DNA of 64,000 nt. Origin: Aedes albopictus. Taxonomy: Eukaryota; Arthropoda; Insecta; Diptera; Culicidae. Below, piece by piece: positions 1 to 11,985 of the stretch. A program made the translations under genes and the position numbers. The stretch covers positions 11,424,252 to 11,488,251 of the forward strand of contig NC_085137.1 of assembly GCF_035046485.1 (NCBI RefSeq), given 5' to 3'. The notes beneath the pieces were generated by a model. That model did no database searches and was not told the origin of the DNA. It saw only the letters and a program-made list of their open reading frames with translations. The first letter of the stretch is position 1, and every line of letters begins with the position of its first letter.

Positions 1-16
1 GGGGGGGGGGGGGGGG
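1..16. repeat. poly-G run at the window edge
   Basis: Sixteen consecutive G residues open the window. Other long G or C runs occur at about 2270, 19364, 31651 and 57776. Such runs are frequent assembly break points, so the first bases should be treated with caution. Confidence 0.8.
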
Positions 17-119
17 CGGTGTCAAGCACCCTTAGCCAATTTGTACTATTTTTTATAACTAAACGCAATACGATGAAATTGAATATATTAACATTATATT
101 CTTACAGCATTATTTATAC

Positions 120-162
120 CTCGCTGGTGTATTTTGTACAATACGTTAAAAAAAGCTAGTCT
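120..162. repeat. fragment related to 123-bp TTAA element family B
   Basis: The stretch reads cctcgctggtgtattttg, then gtacaatacgttaaaa. This resembles the interior of the elements at 28796-28918 and 61169-61292, which share tgttgtattttgtacaac followed by acgttgaaaa. No termini are visible, so it is at most a fragment. Confidence 0.4.
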
Positions 163-379
163 GATCAACGTAAATCAACATGGTGCTAGTAGCGGTGACC
201 AATTTTTGGAAGATTAAGGATGTTTATTCACTCGTGCATTATTTTGCTGTTTTTTTTTTTGATAATGTCTACAAAACATTCATAAGAAATTGTAGCTGAA
301 CTATTTTGGACATTACGAACTCTTTTGAGGACTAACCTAGAATTTTCTGGTTCCTGTATTAGTCCTTTTAAAATTGTCT

Positions 380-775
380 TCCAATACTGTTGAATACAAT
401 TGAAACATCATCAGGAAATCCTGGAAAAGTTCTTGCGTACATCCCTGAAAAGATTTCCGAAGAATTTATGAAATTTCCGAAGGAACTCCTGAATGATTTT
501 TGAGAGGAATTTCTGAAGATATCTTTTGAGGAATTTCTGGAGCAATCTGTGGCAGAATTCCCGAAGCAATCCCTAGAAGATTTTCTGGATATATCTCTGA
601 AGAAACACTTGGATGAATCCCTGGAGCAATTCCTACAGGAATGCATGAAGGAGGCCCTGTGGAATCCCTGGAGGAATTCCCGGAGGAATCTCTGTAAGAA
701 TTTCTGAAAGTCTACCTGAAGGAATTCCTGTATAAATTATTGGAGGAATACCTAGATAAATATCGGAAGGCATCT
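380..775. repeat. GGAATTCC-word simple-repeat block
   Basis: The stretch is built from imperfect repeats of words such as ggaattcctg, gaagaatttc and ctggagcaat in variable 9-, 12- and 15-nt spacings. Because spacing is mostly a multiple of three and the words contain no stop codons in several frames, spurious open frames appear on both strands. The remaining sequence from 163 to 379 is AT-rich with nothing recognisable. Confidence 0.8.
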
Positions 776-799
776 CATCCTAGAAGAAATCCTACATAC

Positions 800-1225
800 A
801 CTCCCGATCAAAAGTTTGGGGTCACCCCCTCAAAAACATGTCATTTTTTTAGGCCCATTTCTCCGCAAATTTTCAAAGCCCTAGGTCTCATTCAAAATAT
901 AATAAGTCAAAGAAACTTTGATCATGATTCAGAAGAAACTTTTTCAAAAAAAATTGTATGTAAACTTAACCCAAAGTTGCCAAATTTTCTAAAAAATGAA
1001 TGTAAACTTACGGCATTGTCGCTGGAAATTAGGTCGACCAAATTCAAAGATGAGAGCGGTAATATAACCCATTTTCTATTAGCTTCCAACTGCTTTTTAC
1101 AGAACTTAGCTAAAAAATCTAGAAAAAAAGTTATTAAGTAAATTAACTCTTCATGTCATCGACCAAAAGTTTGGGGTCACCCCTCAATATGATGTATCAG
1201 CCAAAAGTTTGGGGTCATTTTCTTA
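800..1225. repeat. region with three direct copies of AAAAGTTTGGGGTCA
   Basis: The 15-mer aaaagtttggggtca occurs at 810-824, 1165-1179 and 1203-1217 in the same orientation. The first two are followed by a run of C. The stretch is part of a 133-codon open frame (740-1141) with no recognisable domain. I read it as an unclassified repeat fragment, not a gene. From 1226 to 1380 the DNA is AT-rich with no feature. Confidence 0.5.
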
Positions 1226-1379
1226 AAACATGGAAAAGTGATTTGGTGATATCTTCGTCATCTATAGTTTAATTTTAATTCATTTTGGCTCATTTCAAAG
1301 ATTATTAACAAAATTTATGTTTGAAAGACATCAAACACATCAACAAACTTAACGTATTTAATGATTTTTGTGTATAAAA

Positions 1380-1955
1380 ATGTTCCTGAAGGTGAACCTG
1401 GAGGAATTCCTATAGAAATCCCATGAGGAATTCATTTGGAAATCCCAGGAAAGCTTTCTTAACAAATTCCTGGAAGAGTTTCTGCAGAGAAAAAAAAATG
1501 AAGGAATCCATGTCTGCAATAATTTTTGGACGAATTGTTGTAGGAATCTTTGGATGGACTCGAAAAAGAGTGTTTCATACAACATTCTTTAATTTTTATC
1601 TTATCTCTGGTAAAATTTCTAGCAAGGGCTTCTGGAAGATATTCCTGCTGGAATTCTTCGAATTATTTTAGATTGAATTATTGGAGCAATCTCCAGTGGA
1701 ATTCCTGCAGAAGCATCTGTAAAAATTTCTGAAGGAATCATGGGAGGAATTCTCGAAGCATTTCTTGGAACAAAGCCCAAAACAATCACTACTGGAACCA
1801 TACAAGGTACCCATGAAAGAATTCACGAAGGAGAAACTCCTGGAGAAGTCCCTTGTGGAATTTCTGAAAGAATCCCTGAAGAATTTCCTGAATAAATGCA
1901 TAAGGGAGTTTCTGAAGGTGTCCTTGAAAGAATTCGTAAAGAAACCCCAGGTATG
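1380..1955. repeat. GGAATTCC-word simple-repeat block
   Basis: The same degenerate words as at 380-775 (ggaattcctat, ggaattcctgc, gaatttcctgaa) fill this stretch and generate small overlapping open frames in several frames on both strands. No conserved protein can be seen. Confidence 0.8.
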
Positions 1956-2804
1956 TTGCTCTTAGAATGACGTTTGTTTGATTGAATACTAGTGAAAGTT
2001 CGTGTAGCAGTAGCACATAACTGCACTCTATGGCAGCATATGGGTTCTACAAAGTCCTTTTTTATCCCTACCGCAACCGGTTCTGGCATATCTCTTGAAG
2101 AAATACTTTACAAAATTTCCTGTGGTTCTCGAGTTGAAAAGGTTTGATAATTCTGGATAGAAACCTTAATGATTAGAATAGTTTATTTTTTGAGCTATTT
2201 TTTTGGAACTCTGAGTTATTGATGTTCTTTGAGTTGGCTCGATTTAAAAAAATAAATCTGGTGGACTAGGGGGGGGGGGTACGGCCCCCCTGCCCCTCTC
2301 TGATTACGCGCATGTCTAAAACCATGCAATATGGGTATATTTAGCATAGGGAAGAGGCCTGGACTTCGAAAATGGGAACCAGAACATCCAAGATCCAATC
2401 ATTAAAAGCCAGATACATGATATGATTTCTGGTGCCATGAAATGGATTTCTGGCAAACGTATGAAAAGTGCGCTATAGGATGTCTGTACCAGTTAGCGCG
2501 ATAACCTAAGAAAAACTATTTCTACAAAAATAAAAAGAAGATCGTTGAATGCCAAATGATTGATTAGTTTTCATACTTTTCAGGAAAAATAAAGAAACGG
2601 GTCCAAAACTACTTTCAGTATTTATTACGGCGAATGCCAATGATAGGAACCATGTACCATTTATGGATGCATTTGTTAATTTGTGTTCCACTTCGCACTA
2701 TTTACATGCATTCCTTATGGGATTTGCCATAACTGGTACACTATGGCGAAATAAGTTGCAACGAAGCCGAAAAATTAAGAAAAATGATTTATTTCTATCA
2801 TAAC
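1956..2804. other. unannotated AT-rich interval
   Basis: No coding region, tRNA-like box pair or inverted-repeat element is visible. A G run followed by a C-rich stretch lies at about 2269-2300. Confidence 0.5.
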
Positions 2805-2927
2805 TTAACCTTTTGGAGCCGATTTTTTTCGCCGCTGTCGACGCAACCTCGCTGGTGTCGAACACGTTTGTTATGCTCGATTTCATCGCCGGGGTCACAT
2901 ATGACCCCTCCGGCTCCAAAGGGTTAA
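2805..2927 (-). mobile_element. 123-bp TTAA-flanked MITE, family A copy 1
   Basis: The element is bounded by TTAA on both sides and by near-perfect 17-bp terminal inverted repeats: TTAACCTTTTGGAGCCG on the left, and CGGCTCCAAAGGGTTAA, its complement with one mismatch, on the right. A near-palindrome GGGGTCACATATGACCCC lies at 2891-2908. A second copy of exactly the same length lies inverted at 12847-12969. TTAA targeting with TTAACC ends is typical of piggyBac-type non-autonomous elements; that class assignment is inference. Confidence 0.8.
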
Positions 2928-4630
2928 GCAAATTGTGAAGTTTGAATTATTGCAACGTGAAGTTTGAATTATTGCAACTTTTGTGAACGTGGTCTGTTGT
3001 TCACCAAATTTTTCTTGTTGATTTGCATCATTAAAGGTTGAAATCGAATGGCGAATTTGATGTACTATAGCCATAACTGGTACACTGAGCCTACTTCAAC
3101 ATGTCATTATTATTGAAATGGGTTTTCGAAGGCACGAGGAAGGTGCCATCACCGCTAGATGGATTAATTAGGGTTTTTGTATATATATCTACATCAATTC
3201 TTAATATTTACAAATGCAGTTGACAAGCTTGCTATTCAATAAAAAAAAATTGGCGAAATGATGCGATTTATTCACTTTCTTTCGTTTTGTCAAACCAACC
3301 TCCAGTATAAATTGCACACGACTCAACGATAACACTAGTTTACAAAATAAAATGAAAGTCGTGAACTTCTGTCAACGGCCAACATTTTTGAAGCACAATA
3401 TAGCACTGATTTCGAAACCGTGCTTCAAAAATTTTTAAGTAGAACAGTTTTTGAGTTTTAACCTAATATCGAGTTTTACAACTTTTTAAAATATGGAATT
3501 TAATAAAATTCAAATATCTTGCGTTTTGTTCAACCAATTTTAAATCTTTATCCATAAATTAAAAGCTGAATATAATACCATTCGAACATCTGTATGCAGG
3601 TTTAGCGTCAGATTGATGAAATCCAAGATATTGACGAGTTTTGGGGACGATCTCCTTAAATTTTAGCAAAATTTCCAAAAATATTTGAAGAAATTTTTAT
3701 TTTTTCAATAAGAAAAAAACAATTTAAAAATTCTTTCTCAACGTTTATTTGACATGTCATATGTTGGCAAGTTACAGTAAAAAATCAGCTCAATCGGAGC
3801 ATTGATAACGGAGAATGAGATATGTGAAGTGAGCGGCTTTGCTTAAAAATAGAACAAAAATCGATTTCAAATCATCAACCTTGTATGGAAAGTCGAAAAA
3901 AATTTCGCTCTACTGTAATTTTTTTCGAACTCAGGGCATGATTCTACACCAAAAATGATCATCAGCTTACCGAGTTCAAAAATGCTGTAAACTAGTGTAA
4001 TCAGCCTTGTTAGTTATTCCTCTTCGCCGTTGAGCAGTTGCCTTCCAGCTAAGCCTTCCATTTCATCGCTTTCGATGATGTCGATAAGCTTATTGCGAAA
4101 CATCGTCAGCTGTATTGCTATAGTATCGGTATGAATGTTGCATCTGTGTGCGCGTCGAGCATTTGCGCCGTATCCTCTACAACCAACTCATTCGGTGAGG
4201 TTCGGCTGTTCGAGCGCGCGAGTGGCGGCACTGTCAGATGTGTACACAATCGTTTGTGAGTTACATCATGCTCGTTTTGCAACCTCTCTGCATCCGATCA
4301 TCGATTGGCAGTTCACAGTTCAATCGCAAGCGATTAAAGTACGATCGATAAGTTGTGATGAGCTTTCGTGAGGAGAAAATTTGCAACAGAGAATCGGTTG
4401 CTGTCGTGTAGTTTTTTTTTATTTCAAATAAAACCAGTAGTAAGCCAGAGAATCTACCAACGTAATCAATGATCTGGTCGCCTGATCGTGATTTAAATTC
4501 ACCACAAAAAGTTCCAACTTTAGGTCCAGTATGTCGTAGCTGCAAAAAAAAAAAATCAGTCGTATATTCTTTCTCAGTGGGTGTTGAAAAACACAATACC
4601 ACACTAATTTTTTATGAATTCTTCAATCAC
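2928..4630. other. AT-rich interval without recognised features
   Basis: There are no convincing coding, tRNA-like or terminal-repeat structures. A more GC-balanced stretch at about 4020-4380 is low-repeat, but its open frames resemble no known family. Confidence 0.5.
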
Positions 4631-5138
4631 TTAGGGTAAAAGCTCCCTTAATGGAGGTAGTACCAATAGTGGTGGTAGTGGCAATTTAGCACTATTTCGA
4701 CCAAAAAGCTTGCAAATGTCATTTTTAATAGATGTATCATACCCAATTAATAACATTAATTCAATTTTGTGTTCAGGATTTGGCGGAAAACCTATTTTAA
4801 ATAATTATTTTCCTTAATTTTTTTGCTCCTTTGCACCTATAGTGGTAGTAGTGTTCCTATAGTGGTGGGTCCCATAAGAATTCAATGGGATGTACCACTA
4901 TAGGAACCAATGTTAAATGTTACCTCCATAATAGGAACCATGTACCTATAGTTGGTGCAAGTGATTTATTAGCAAAAACTGAAATAAACAATGGTTTTTA
5001 CATTTTTCCTAGCAAATTTAAGTGAAAAACTACCGATTAACGTTTTCAGACTTTTTATTTTGTGGTATTATCAATTTTATTCAATTATTTTAGTACAAGG
5101 AGCTACTAATAGCACCACTATTGGTACCTTTACCCTAA
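4631..5138. mobile_element. foldback MITE with TTAGGGTAAA ends
   Basis: The ends are exact inverted 10-mers: TTAGGGTAAA at 4631-4640 and TTTACCCTAA at 5129-5138. Subterminal accaatagtggtggtag on the left pairs with tagcaccactattggtacc on the right. The interior repeats cctatagtggt and its complement accactatagg several times (about 4845-4970). There is no coding capacity. It abuts a SINE starting at about 5142. Confidence 0.75.
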
Positions 5139-5141
5139 TAT

Positions 5142-5556
5142 AATTTACAGCTCTTTTGTCCACCAGGGGACTGTGTGAGCGATTCCAATTGGAAGCTGTA
5201 CTTAACTTACACTTTGTACAGCGCCTAAATGTATTCTATTCTTATTCTACTATGTCGAACTGGTTGCCGTTGCGCTACTTTCACTTTCTACCCTCTCATG
5301 GTAGAATGATGAGCACAAGGATGTTGATGTGTGGCTGTTGGTTGTTCCTTTTTCCAGTCCGATTAGGGGTCCAATATGAGTTGCCGTTCGCCGATGTCCA
5401 AGTATCCGGGTTCATTTGAGCCATTGGCTCAGAAGAGAGCCAGTGTCAGCTGCTCTCAGGGGGAAGGAGCAACTGACAAAAGTGCCGGGGCTGGGATCGA
5501 ACCCATGACCATCTGCTTATGAGGCAAACGTGTGACCAATTGCGCCACGGGCCCCG
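5142..5556 (-). mobile_element. tRNA-headed SINE of about 415 bp
   Basis: Read on the minus strand, the element starts with a tRNA-like head (5486-5555) and continues into a body that ends near 5142. The same body occurs on the plus strand at 61413-62116, where it is split by another SINE. Shared landmarks include gaatacatttaggcgctg followed by tacaaagtgta, and ccaattggaatcgctcac. The head-body structure and lack of coding capacity make it a SINE. I cannot assign it a published family name. Confidence 0.8.
5486..5555 (-). other. tRNA-like head with Met-type (CAT) anticodon loop
   Basis: The complement carries an A box (gtggcgcaattggtcac), an anticodon loop including CAT and a B box (gggttcgatccc), in tRNA order over about 70 nt. 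It is fused to a SINE body, so it is a Pol III promoter head, not a functional tRNA gene. Confidence 0.75.
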
Positions 5557-7310
5557 GCGAAATTATTTTGTTATACGACTTTTTACGTGGTTTTATTTTA
5601 CCCGATTGTTTACACGATTTTCTCGGAATTACGCGATGTGCTTTCGGAATGACTCTTCTCTTCTACCCGCTATTTATTTCCGATGGGGTCCAAATTTTTA
5701 CTAGAGATCTCTCTTATCATCCTTGATACTCTGCCAAAATTTTAAAAGGATTCGAAAAAAAGTTTTTATTTTTTTTACACGATTTTTTACGCAGAACGAA
5801 AATCACGTAAAACTAGAATTTAGAGTATTTAGTAGTACATCCACGAAACAGTAGAACTAATACGCATGATTTCTTAGAACCTATATTTCTCCTTAACCAC
5901 GTGTTGGCATTTCAGCTGCAGAAATTCATAAACAAACAAGGTCATATTCAATCCCCGTTCAGCTCGTTCAGTATTAGGTATCATAACCGGGAAAAGCAGA
6001 TTTTGATCTTCCCCTTCCCCTCAAATAAACTTCACAATCTCTCCCGGATTTTCGCTCACTCACCGAACCTGCTTCTGCTACACACATATCCCAACCCAAC
6101 CGACTACCATCGGCATCGCAGCTCTCGGCTCCAGCTTATCTATAATGAAATCTTATCTTTTGTTATATTTCGCTTTTTTCCGCTCCAGCCATCACACCGG
6201 CGACCACCGAGAGCAACAACGCGCGAGACCTTATCTTTCCCGCTAAATCGTTTCATAACATCTCCCCACATGCAGCACGAACCGAACGTTGAGTTGCGTT
6301 GGTTGGCGATGATGATGGTGGGGTTCTGGGTTCCAGGAGTTGACCTTGTATCTACGGAAACCATCTGGCGGCGGAGCATCGAGCTTGTCGTCATCGTCGT
6401 CGTCGTTGGATGGATTATCTATCATCGTCGTCGTTATTGATCCAGGATACTTTTTTTTTTCGGATGGCGACGACATGGACCCAACTTTCCAATCGTCCCT
6501 GACTGCCAGCTGGCAGCTTCCGCTTGATCTGGCTCGCTCTGCGCACACATTGTATGTAGTCCAATCGCGCCATATCCAATTAATCAAACAAGTAGAGGGA
6601 ACACATAAAAAATGCCATTTAGATCGGTATCGTTCAGATTGAGCCACCACCAACAACAGCATACGATGAAACGCGAGATGGATGCGATGTGTGTAAGCAA
6701 GCAAGTAGCACACAACGCGCTGGAGATTTTCTTCCGACCGTTTGCGCCAAAAAGTTCGATTTTTCATCTTCAGTGCAGTGGTATTGTAGGGTGCGGGGGG
6801 CTATCTCTTCTTTGGATGGGGCGACGACGACGATACTATTGTCTGGAAGCGTAGAATCGCGCGACCAGATTTTGTAGCCCATCGATTTGCGATTATTTCG
6901 TCGTTGTTGCGTTGTTGCTGGCGCAGCGCGTAATCGGAGTTACTTTTTTCAGATGACGCTCGGAGAAGGCATTCGGTGGATAGTGGGCGAAATTGAACCA
7001 TAACCATACGTAGTTCTTTCGAGATTGATGAGAACAATCGAAATTGCCCAAAGAAAGATTTTTATATAATCTTCGGCATACTAAGCACCAACCAGTAATG
7101 ATCGAGTTTATTCTTGCACTTCGCCTAATGTCTCATGACCAATTTGATGCCAAATTACTAACTTACTTATTAGCTTTCATATCATGCAAAAAATAATGTA
7201 AAAAACTAGTATACCCTCAAATAATAAAAATAAATGTTCCTCGTATTCTATTTCCGTCTACCAGTGCTGCATTTTTTCGACAGGCCTTTATGATAGGGAA
7301 TTTACTCCTG
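5557..7310. other. low-repeat, GC-balanced interval
   Basis: From about 5990 to 7030 the sequence contains little simple repeat and is rich in ccaacc, cgacga and tcgtcg words. Open frames of 174-179 codons exist on both strands but show no recognised domain and are partly driven by trinucleotide runs (about 6385-6440). This stretch may belong to an intron or regulatory interval of a host gene, but nothing in the sequence proves it. Confidence 0.35.
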
Positions 7311-7668
7311 CAAAGAAAAATCGCTAGGAGTCACCCCTTGATCCCTAAAAATAAGTCGACGAATGATTTCTGTAGAATAGTATACTAGGAATCAGACCTC
7401 CGAAGACAGCAAATCGATGCGACGTTCGTGGAAAAAGTTATTAGGCCTCACCCAATCGATAAAATACCGAGATTTTATTGTTTATTGTTATTCCTTACAT
7501 GTTAAACCGCGTTTGCATGCCATTCGGTTTTCAGTCAATAACTTTTTCCACATGCCTCAGATCGTTTTGCGGTCCTCGGAGGGTTGATTCCTCGTAAAAT
7601 TTCCAACAGAAATCATTCATCGATTTATTTTTAGGGGTTAAGGGGCAATCTGTGGCGATTTTTCTTTG
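7311..7668. mobile_element. foldback element of about 358 bp
   Basis: caaagaaaaatcgc at 7311-7324 is inverted as gcgatttttctttg at 7655-7668. The arms continue to pair imperfectly (ccctaaaaataa with ttatttttagggg; ggaatcagacctccga with tcggagggttgattcc; gtggaaaaagttatt with aataactttttccac), giving arms of about 130 bp around a spacer of about 95 bp. It has no coding capacity. Confidence 0.75.
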
Positions 7669-9540
7669 AAAAAGTGATTTTCTCCATACTAAATCGTATG
7701 AAAACTTAAAATGCCTGGCGCTAAAATATAGTTTCTCCGATCGCTCTGAAATTTTGCACAGTTGATATGGGACCAAAATGGAACTCAAAAAGTGTACAGG
7801 AGTGAAATGTCTTTATGTGTCCCACGCTAGCCCCATATCACTAGTCAGCTAGTATTCCGTGGGAAAAAGTTTGCATAATGCACCAGAAAAACTGTTTAAC
7901 GATTTTTTGAAAAGTGCGCAAAGTTAGGTCGTGAGTGCGCAAAGTATGGTACGCTTACGGTATCACATTTGATAAGAGGTGTGGTATATTACGTGACATG
8001 GAGGTGCTGTAATGTGTACAAAACAAAGTCCCTGTTGGGCGGCGCGAGGTTTTGCTAATTTTCTGAAATTGACTAAGTTGTAGCTGAAAAGTACCCAAAA
8101 TACCAGCCACTGCCCAAGTGGCGCAGTACCCTGCATACATCTAAACGAGAACATAGCAGACGATATTGAAGGTTTTTAAGGTTTTCAAAGGGACGTTCCA
8201 GATTACGCCTTTGACATGTGAATTTCAATGATAAAAATGTCAAACTTATGGAGTAAACTTGTTTGAACGAAGCTAATACAGACAGCTGAATCCAAAATTG
8301 TAGATGGTTTTGAATGGGATTTTTCAGAAATATTATGTATTTCACATGTTTTCCCTGTCGTTCCAGAGGATGAAGTCGGATCTACCTATTTGAAAGATAG
8401 GTACATGAATAGTTGAAAATACACCTATTAGGGAAGAAAGAAACTGAAGTTCGCATTCTCACATGTTGGTCTAAATATATAGAATTCTCAGCCATCACGA
8501 AGTCATATATGATGTAGAATAGGATGCTAAAGTGGAGGCCATACCCGACTAGATGAACATAACAAGAATATATCATAATTATATCTTAATGTGATATAAC
8601 AAATTATGTTATAATTTTGTTATGACATGGACTGTTTCAAACTTTTTCAAACTAAATTATAACAAAATATATTATAATCTTTTGTAACTAGTTTAGTTAC
8701 AAATAAATCAGAACAAACTCTGTTATAACTTTGTTATTTTTGCAACTGAACAAAATAATCAGTTGCAAAAATAATATAATTATATTAGAATATGAAATAA
8801 TTTTAATTTTTAGCTATATTACAAAAAATGAGAAATTTGATTGAGGATTCGTTTTTTTTTCATTGCTTGTAGAGCAAAAGGTCGATGGATAGCAGGTAAA
8901 AGATCAGAAAATGCTTATAAGGAAACAGCTTTATTCTATGTAATTGAAAAATTAAAAAAAAAAAAAAACATTCAATTGCTGTTGAGGGGCTGCAGTTTTG
9001 CTTGTTTTTCATTGCGTAGAATGCCGGAAGCGTATCCGGCTACCCATAAAACTGAAAAGTACTCATATTTTTTCAACTTTGAACCAATTTAAGTGAACTT
9101 CGACTCGTTTGAATAAGAAATCTTTTTTTTTATTGATTGGTTATGCGAATAGAACGATTGGGTTACGCGGTATTCTCAAAAGTCCAAATTTTCTGGAACA
9201 TATCCTTATGCTATTGAGGGGCCCAGATGCAAAGAGGTGTAAGTGGCCGTTTTGTCGAGTTTGATCTGAACATATAAAAAAATCTTCAGATTTCAAGCTC
9301 ACAGGAACTTTTTAAAGATTATTTTTATGATGATTAGAAAAATTACAGTAAATCAGAGAAAATTGGGTTGATATTGAAACTCCATACATTTTGAATGGGA
9401 TGAAAAACTTCAAAGCTCATTTACTCGAAAGTGGGTTTTTGTAACTTACACCCCTTTGTTTCTAAGCTCCTCTATTCTAATATCGGCGTTGTTGGAGTTA
9501 GCGTATTGAAAAGATATGGTCTCTCGTGAAACATGCTTCG
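7669..9540. other. AT-rich interval with a palindromic zone
   Basis: At about 8550-8800 there are repeated ttataacaaa/tttgttataa words and the inverted pair ttgcaactgaac/cagttgcaa, which suggests an AT-rich foldback whose ends I cannot fix. The remainder has no coding or RNA gene signal. Confidence 0.4.
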
Positions 9541-9544
9541 TAAT

Positions 9545-9682
9545 TACACTGTTGAAAACGCTTTGACATCCACGTGCAGCACAACAGAACATGTGCTCGA
9601 TGAACAAATTGAGATTTGAATTATGAAAATGCTACGGTCAACCTTGGCTTGGTCAGCCAAAGCAAAATCAAGAAATTGACAT
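9545..9682. mobile_element. partial copy of the tRNA-bearing foldback terminus
   Basis: ttacactgttgaaaacgc and the following 80 bp match the left end of the element at 11426-12080. The stretch then continues into the complement of the sequence flanking that element (ggtcagccaaagcaaaat versus attttgctttggctgacc at about 11393). The copy is therefore truncated and rearranged, and lacks the tRNA-like core. Confidence 0.65.
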
Positions 9683-11425
9683 TTATGCTTCGTAATGATT
9701 ACTTTGAAGTCAATACTTTGGGCCTAGGCTGGGCAGATATGCTATTGGTGATTTGATGGTGCATGAAGAAGAAGAAGAACGATGGTGTTTTGAAAAATCC
9801 TATCTCTACCACACAGGAGAAGATTTTAAAATGCCTCTATAAAATCTAAAACAAAATCTAATTAAAAACGGTTTGATGTACGGTGTAAGACTTTGGACGG
9901 ACTACATATTGAACGTATAAATTTAAATTTAACATTTTTTTTCTTGGTAAGGTACTCAATTTGTACCAATCACCAATTTGGTTTTTAAATTAAGAATAAT
10001 ATATTGATTTTTTGATTTTATTCGAAAGAGCACCTTTTTTTAAGCCAGTATGATTTTTTTCAGATTTTTAAAACTTTATTTTGATACCTAAATTCAATTA
10101 CAAAAAGATTTTTTGAAATCACCTTTTGACAGCTGGGCAACTGCTTGACAGCTCCGCCCAGTACGAAATGCGACGAGGGGTGATTCGACAAATCGCTCCC
10201 ATACAAACTTTAAATCGATTTTTAAATAGGTTCCCGGGCACCAAAGTTCATGAAAATTTGCATTTCGGCTCAGTTTGGCATGTAGATTGTGAATATGGAA
10301 TTATCTCAACACCACTAAAGAAGCCAATTGCAGCTGGTCTATGGAAAATTCCACGTGTATGGCAATTCGGGTTTTTTCTTAACTCACGATGACCAGATCG
10401 GTTCAGTCAGATTTGTTTTTGATGGAAAAAATAAATCTGGATCAAATGAGAACAATATTGTCAAAATCGGAGAAAATTTATCGCAGATATAACCATTACA
10501 TAGTTTACCTTCTTTATTTTATTGTCTGCTGTTTCATATTATGAAGTAAAAAAATAAGGCATTGCAACTTTTAGAAATTTCATCAGACTCTTCCGTATTT
10601 TTTATTTTATTCATTGCTATAATTTGAATTTTGGGTAAATATAGCATCATAGCTATTGATATGTTTATCTTTGTATTAATTTCCTTCTTTCAATATCCCA
10701 GTCCCGTTACGGTGCCAAATTCCTATCACTTTTCAACGATTCCCAATTCTTATAGGTTAAGTAAAATTTTAGCTTCAAAAAGTGATACATCTGCAAATGA
10801 GATTTTTTTTTTATCTCAAAATTGAGTAAATTTAGTTGAATTTATATGTCATTTTATCAGTACTGCTCTAATCATAACGTCAAAAAGTACCGAACAGACT
10901 ATGTATTACGAAGTAATGAATGTTAGTGAGAGTGGAGATAGCAAATATAGTACCTACTAAATAATTCTAATCAATAAAAATGTCAACTATACAGACAATT
11001 CTGCTCAATTGATGATTGCATTTGTCTATTATATATAAAACAGAATAAAACTAAACAGCATCTGCAGAAGTAATCATAGCGGTATATGATATAATTACCT
11101 TTTACCTTCGCTCACGTAGGTACGTGTATAATCGCCGTTCTCACAACGCAAACGAAACAAAAAATAAAAAAAAATCATCTCCGTCTGGAAAGAATCTTTG
11201 TCGCCGCCAAAATGCACCCCATGACGAAGCTCAATCATAAATAGTCGACTAGCAACTTTTTCGACGTTCTCTTTGTTCCGAAACAGCCGACGACGGGCCA
11301 TGCGAACGCCACCACTGTTATTAGTGTTACAGTGCACATGTCTGCGCACCGCGATAGTGCTGTTGGTAAGAGAGAGAGATGTCAATTTCTTGATTTTGCT
11401 TTGGCTGACCTAGCCATGTGGGAAA
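9683..11425. other. AT-rich interval without recognised genes
   Basis: An 88-codon frame at 10126-10392 lies in a GC-richer patch but has no recognisable domain. Nothing else stands out except the sequence flanking the following foldback element. Confidence 0.4.
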
Positions 11426-11520
11426 TTACACTGTTGAAAATGCTTTGACATCCATGTGCACAACAGAACATGTGCTCGATGAACAAATTGAGATTTGAAA
11501 TTATGAAAAGAAACCCACGT

Positions 11521-11592
11521 ACTCCGGTGAGACTCGAACTCACGACTCCCAATTCGCTAGACGGGCGCTTCTATTCCTTCAAGCTACGGAGT
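11521..11592 (-). other. tRNA-like sequence in left foldback arm
   Basis: The complement begins ACTCCG and ends CGGAGT, forming an acceptor-like stem. It has an A box (tagcttgaaggaatagaag) and a B box (gagttcgagtctc), with the loop motif gtctagcgaa in anticodon position. The anticodon stem is imperfect, so a functional tRNA is unlikely. Confidence 0.65.
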
Positions 11593-11913
11593 CACTCGAC
11601 TATCTCCGTCGCCAGCAGGCCTAGAACTGAACTCGATTCCACAATCGCACATGGTTATCTTCTTTTCCCGTCGAGAGTCCGACTGCACACTAATTGCCAT
11701 ACCAATAAGTGATTGGGAGGCAGTGCCCGAAGCTCTCGACAATTAAAAATAACTTCCTCTCCCGCTTTGACATACATGTGCACAACAGACAATGTGTTAG
11801 ATGTTCATCTAATCCCATCCGAAGGGGGTTTGGATTGTGAAAAGAAGATAACCATGTGCGATTGTGGAATCGAGTTCAGTTCTAGGCCTGCTGGCGACGG
11901 AGATAGTCGAGTG

Positions 11914-11985
11914 ACTCCGTAGCTTGAAGGAATAGAAGCGCCCGTCTAGCGAATTGGGAGTCGTGAGTTCGAGTCTCACCGGAGT
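11914..11985 (+). other. tRNA-like sequence in right foldback arm
   Basis: This is the inverted partner of 11521-11592, with the same acceptor-like pairing (ACTCCG/CGGAGT), A box, loop motif and B box over 72 nt. It would direct Pol III transcription outward through the arm. Confidence 0.65.

Noticed and set aside
5901..6440. 179-codon plus-strand frame and overlapping 174-codon minus frame
   Set aside because: The two strands are open over overlapping bases, partly through gtcgtc/gacgac runs. No domain, splice context or family resemblance is visible.
11914..11985. functional tRNA gene
   Set aside because: The acceptor and B box look good but the anticodon stem is poor and the sequence is part of a repeated palindromic arm. 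The same reasoning applies to 34856-34926, 35318-35388, 5486-5555 and 61413-61481.
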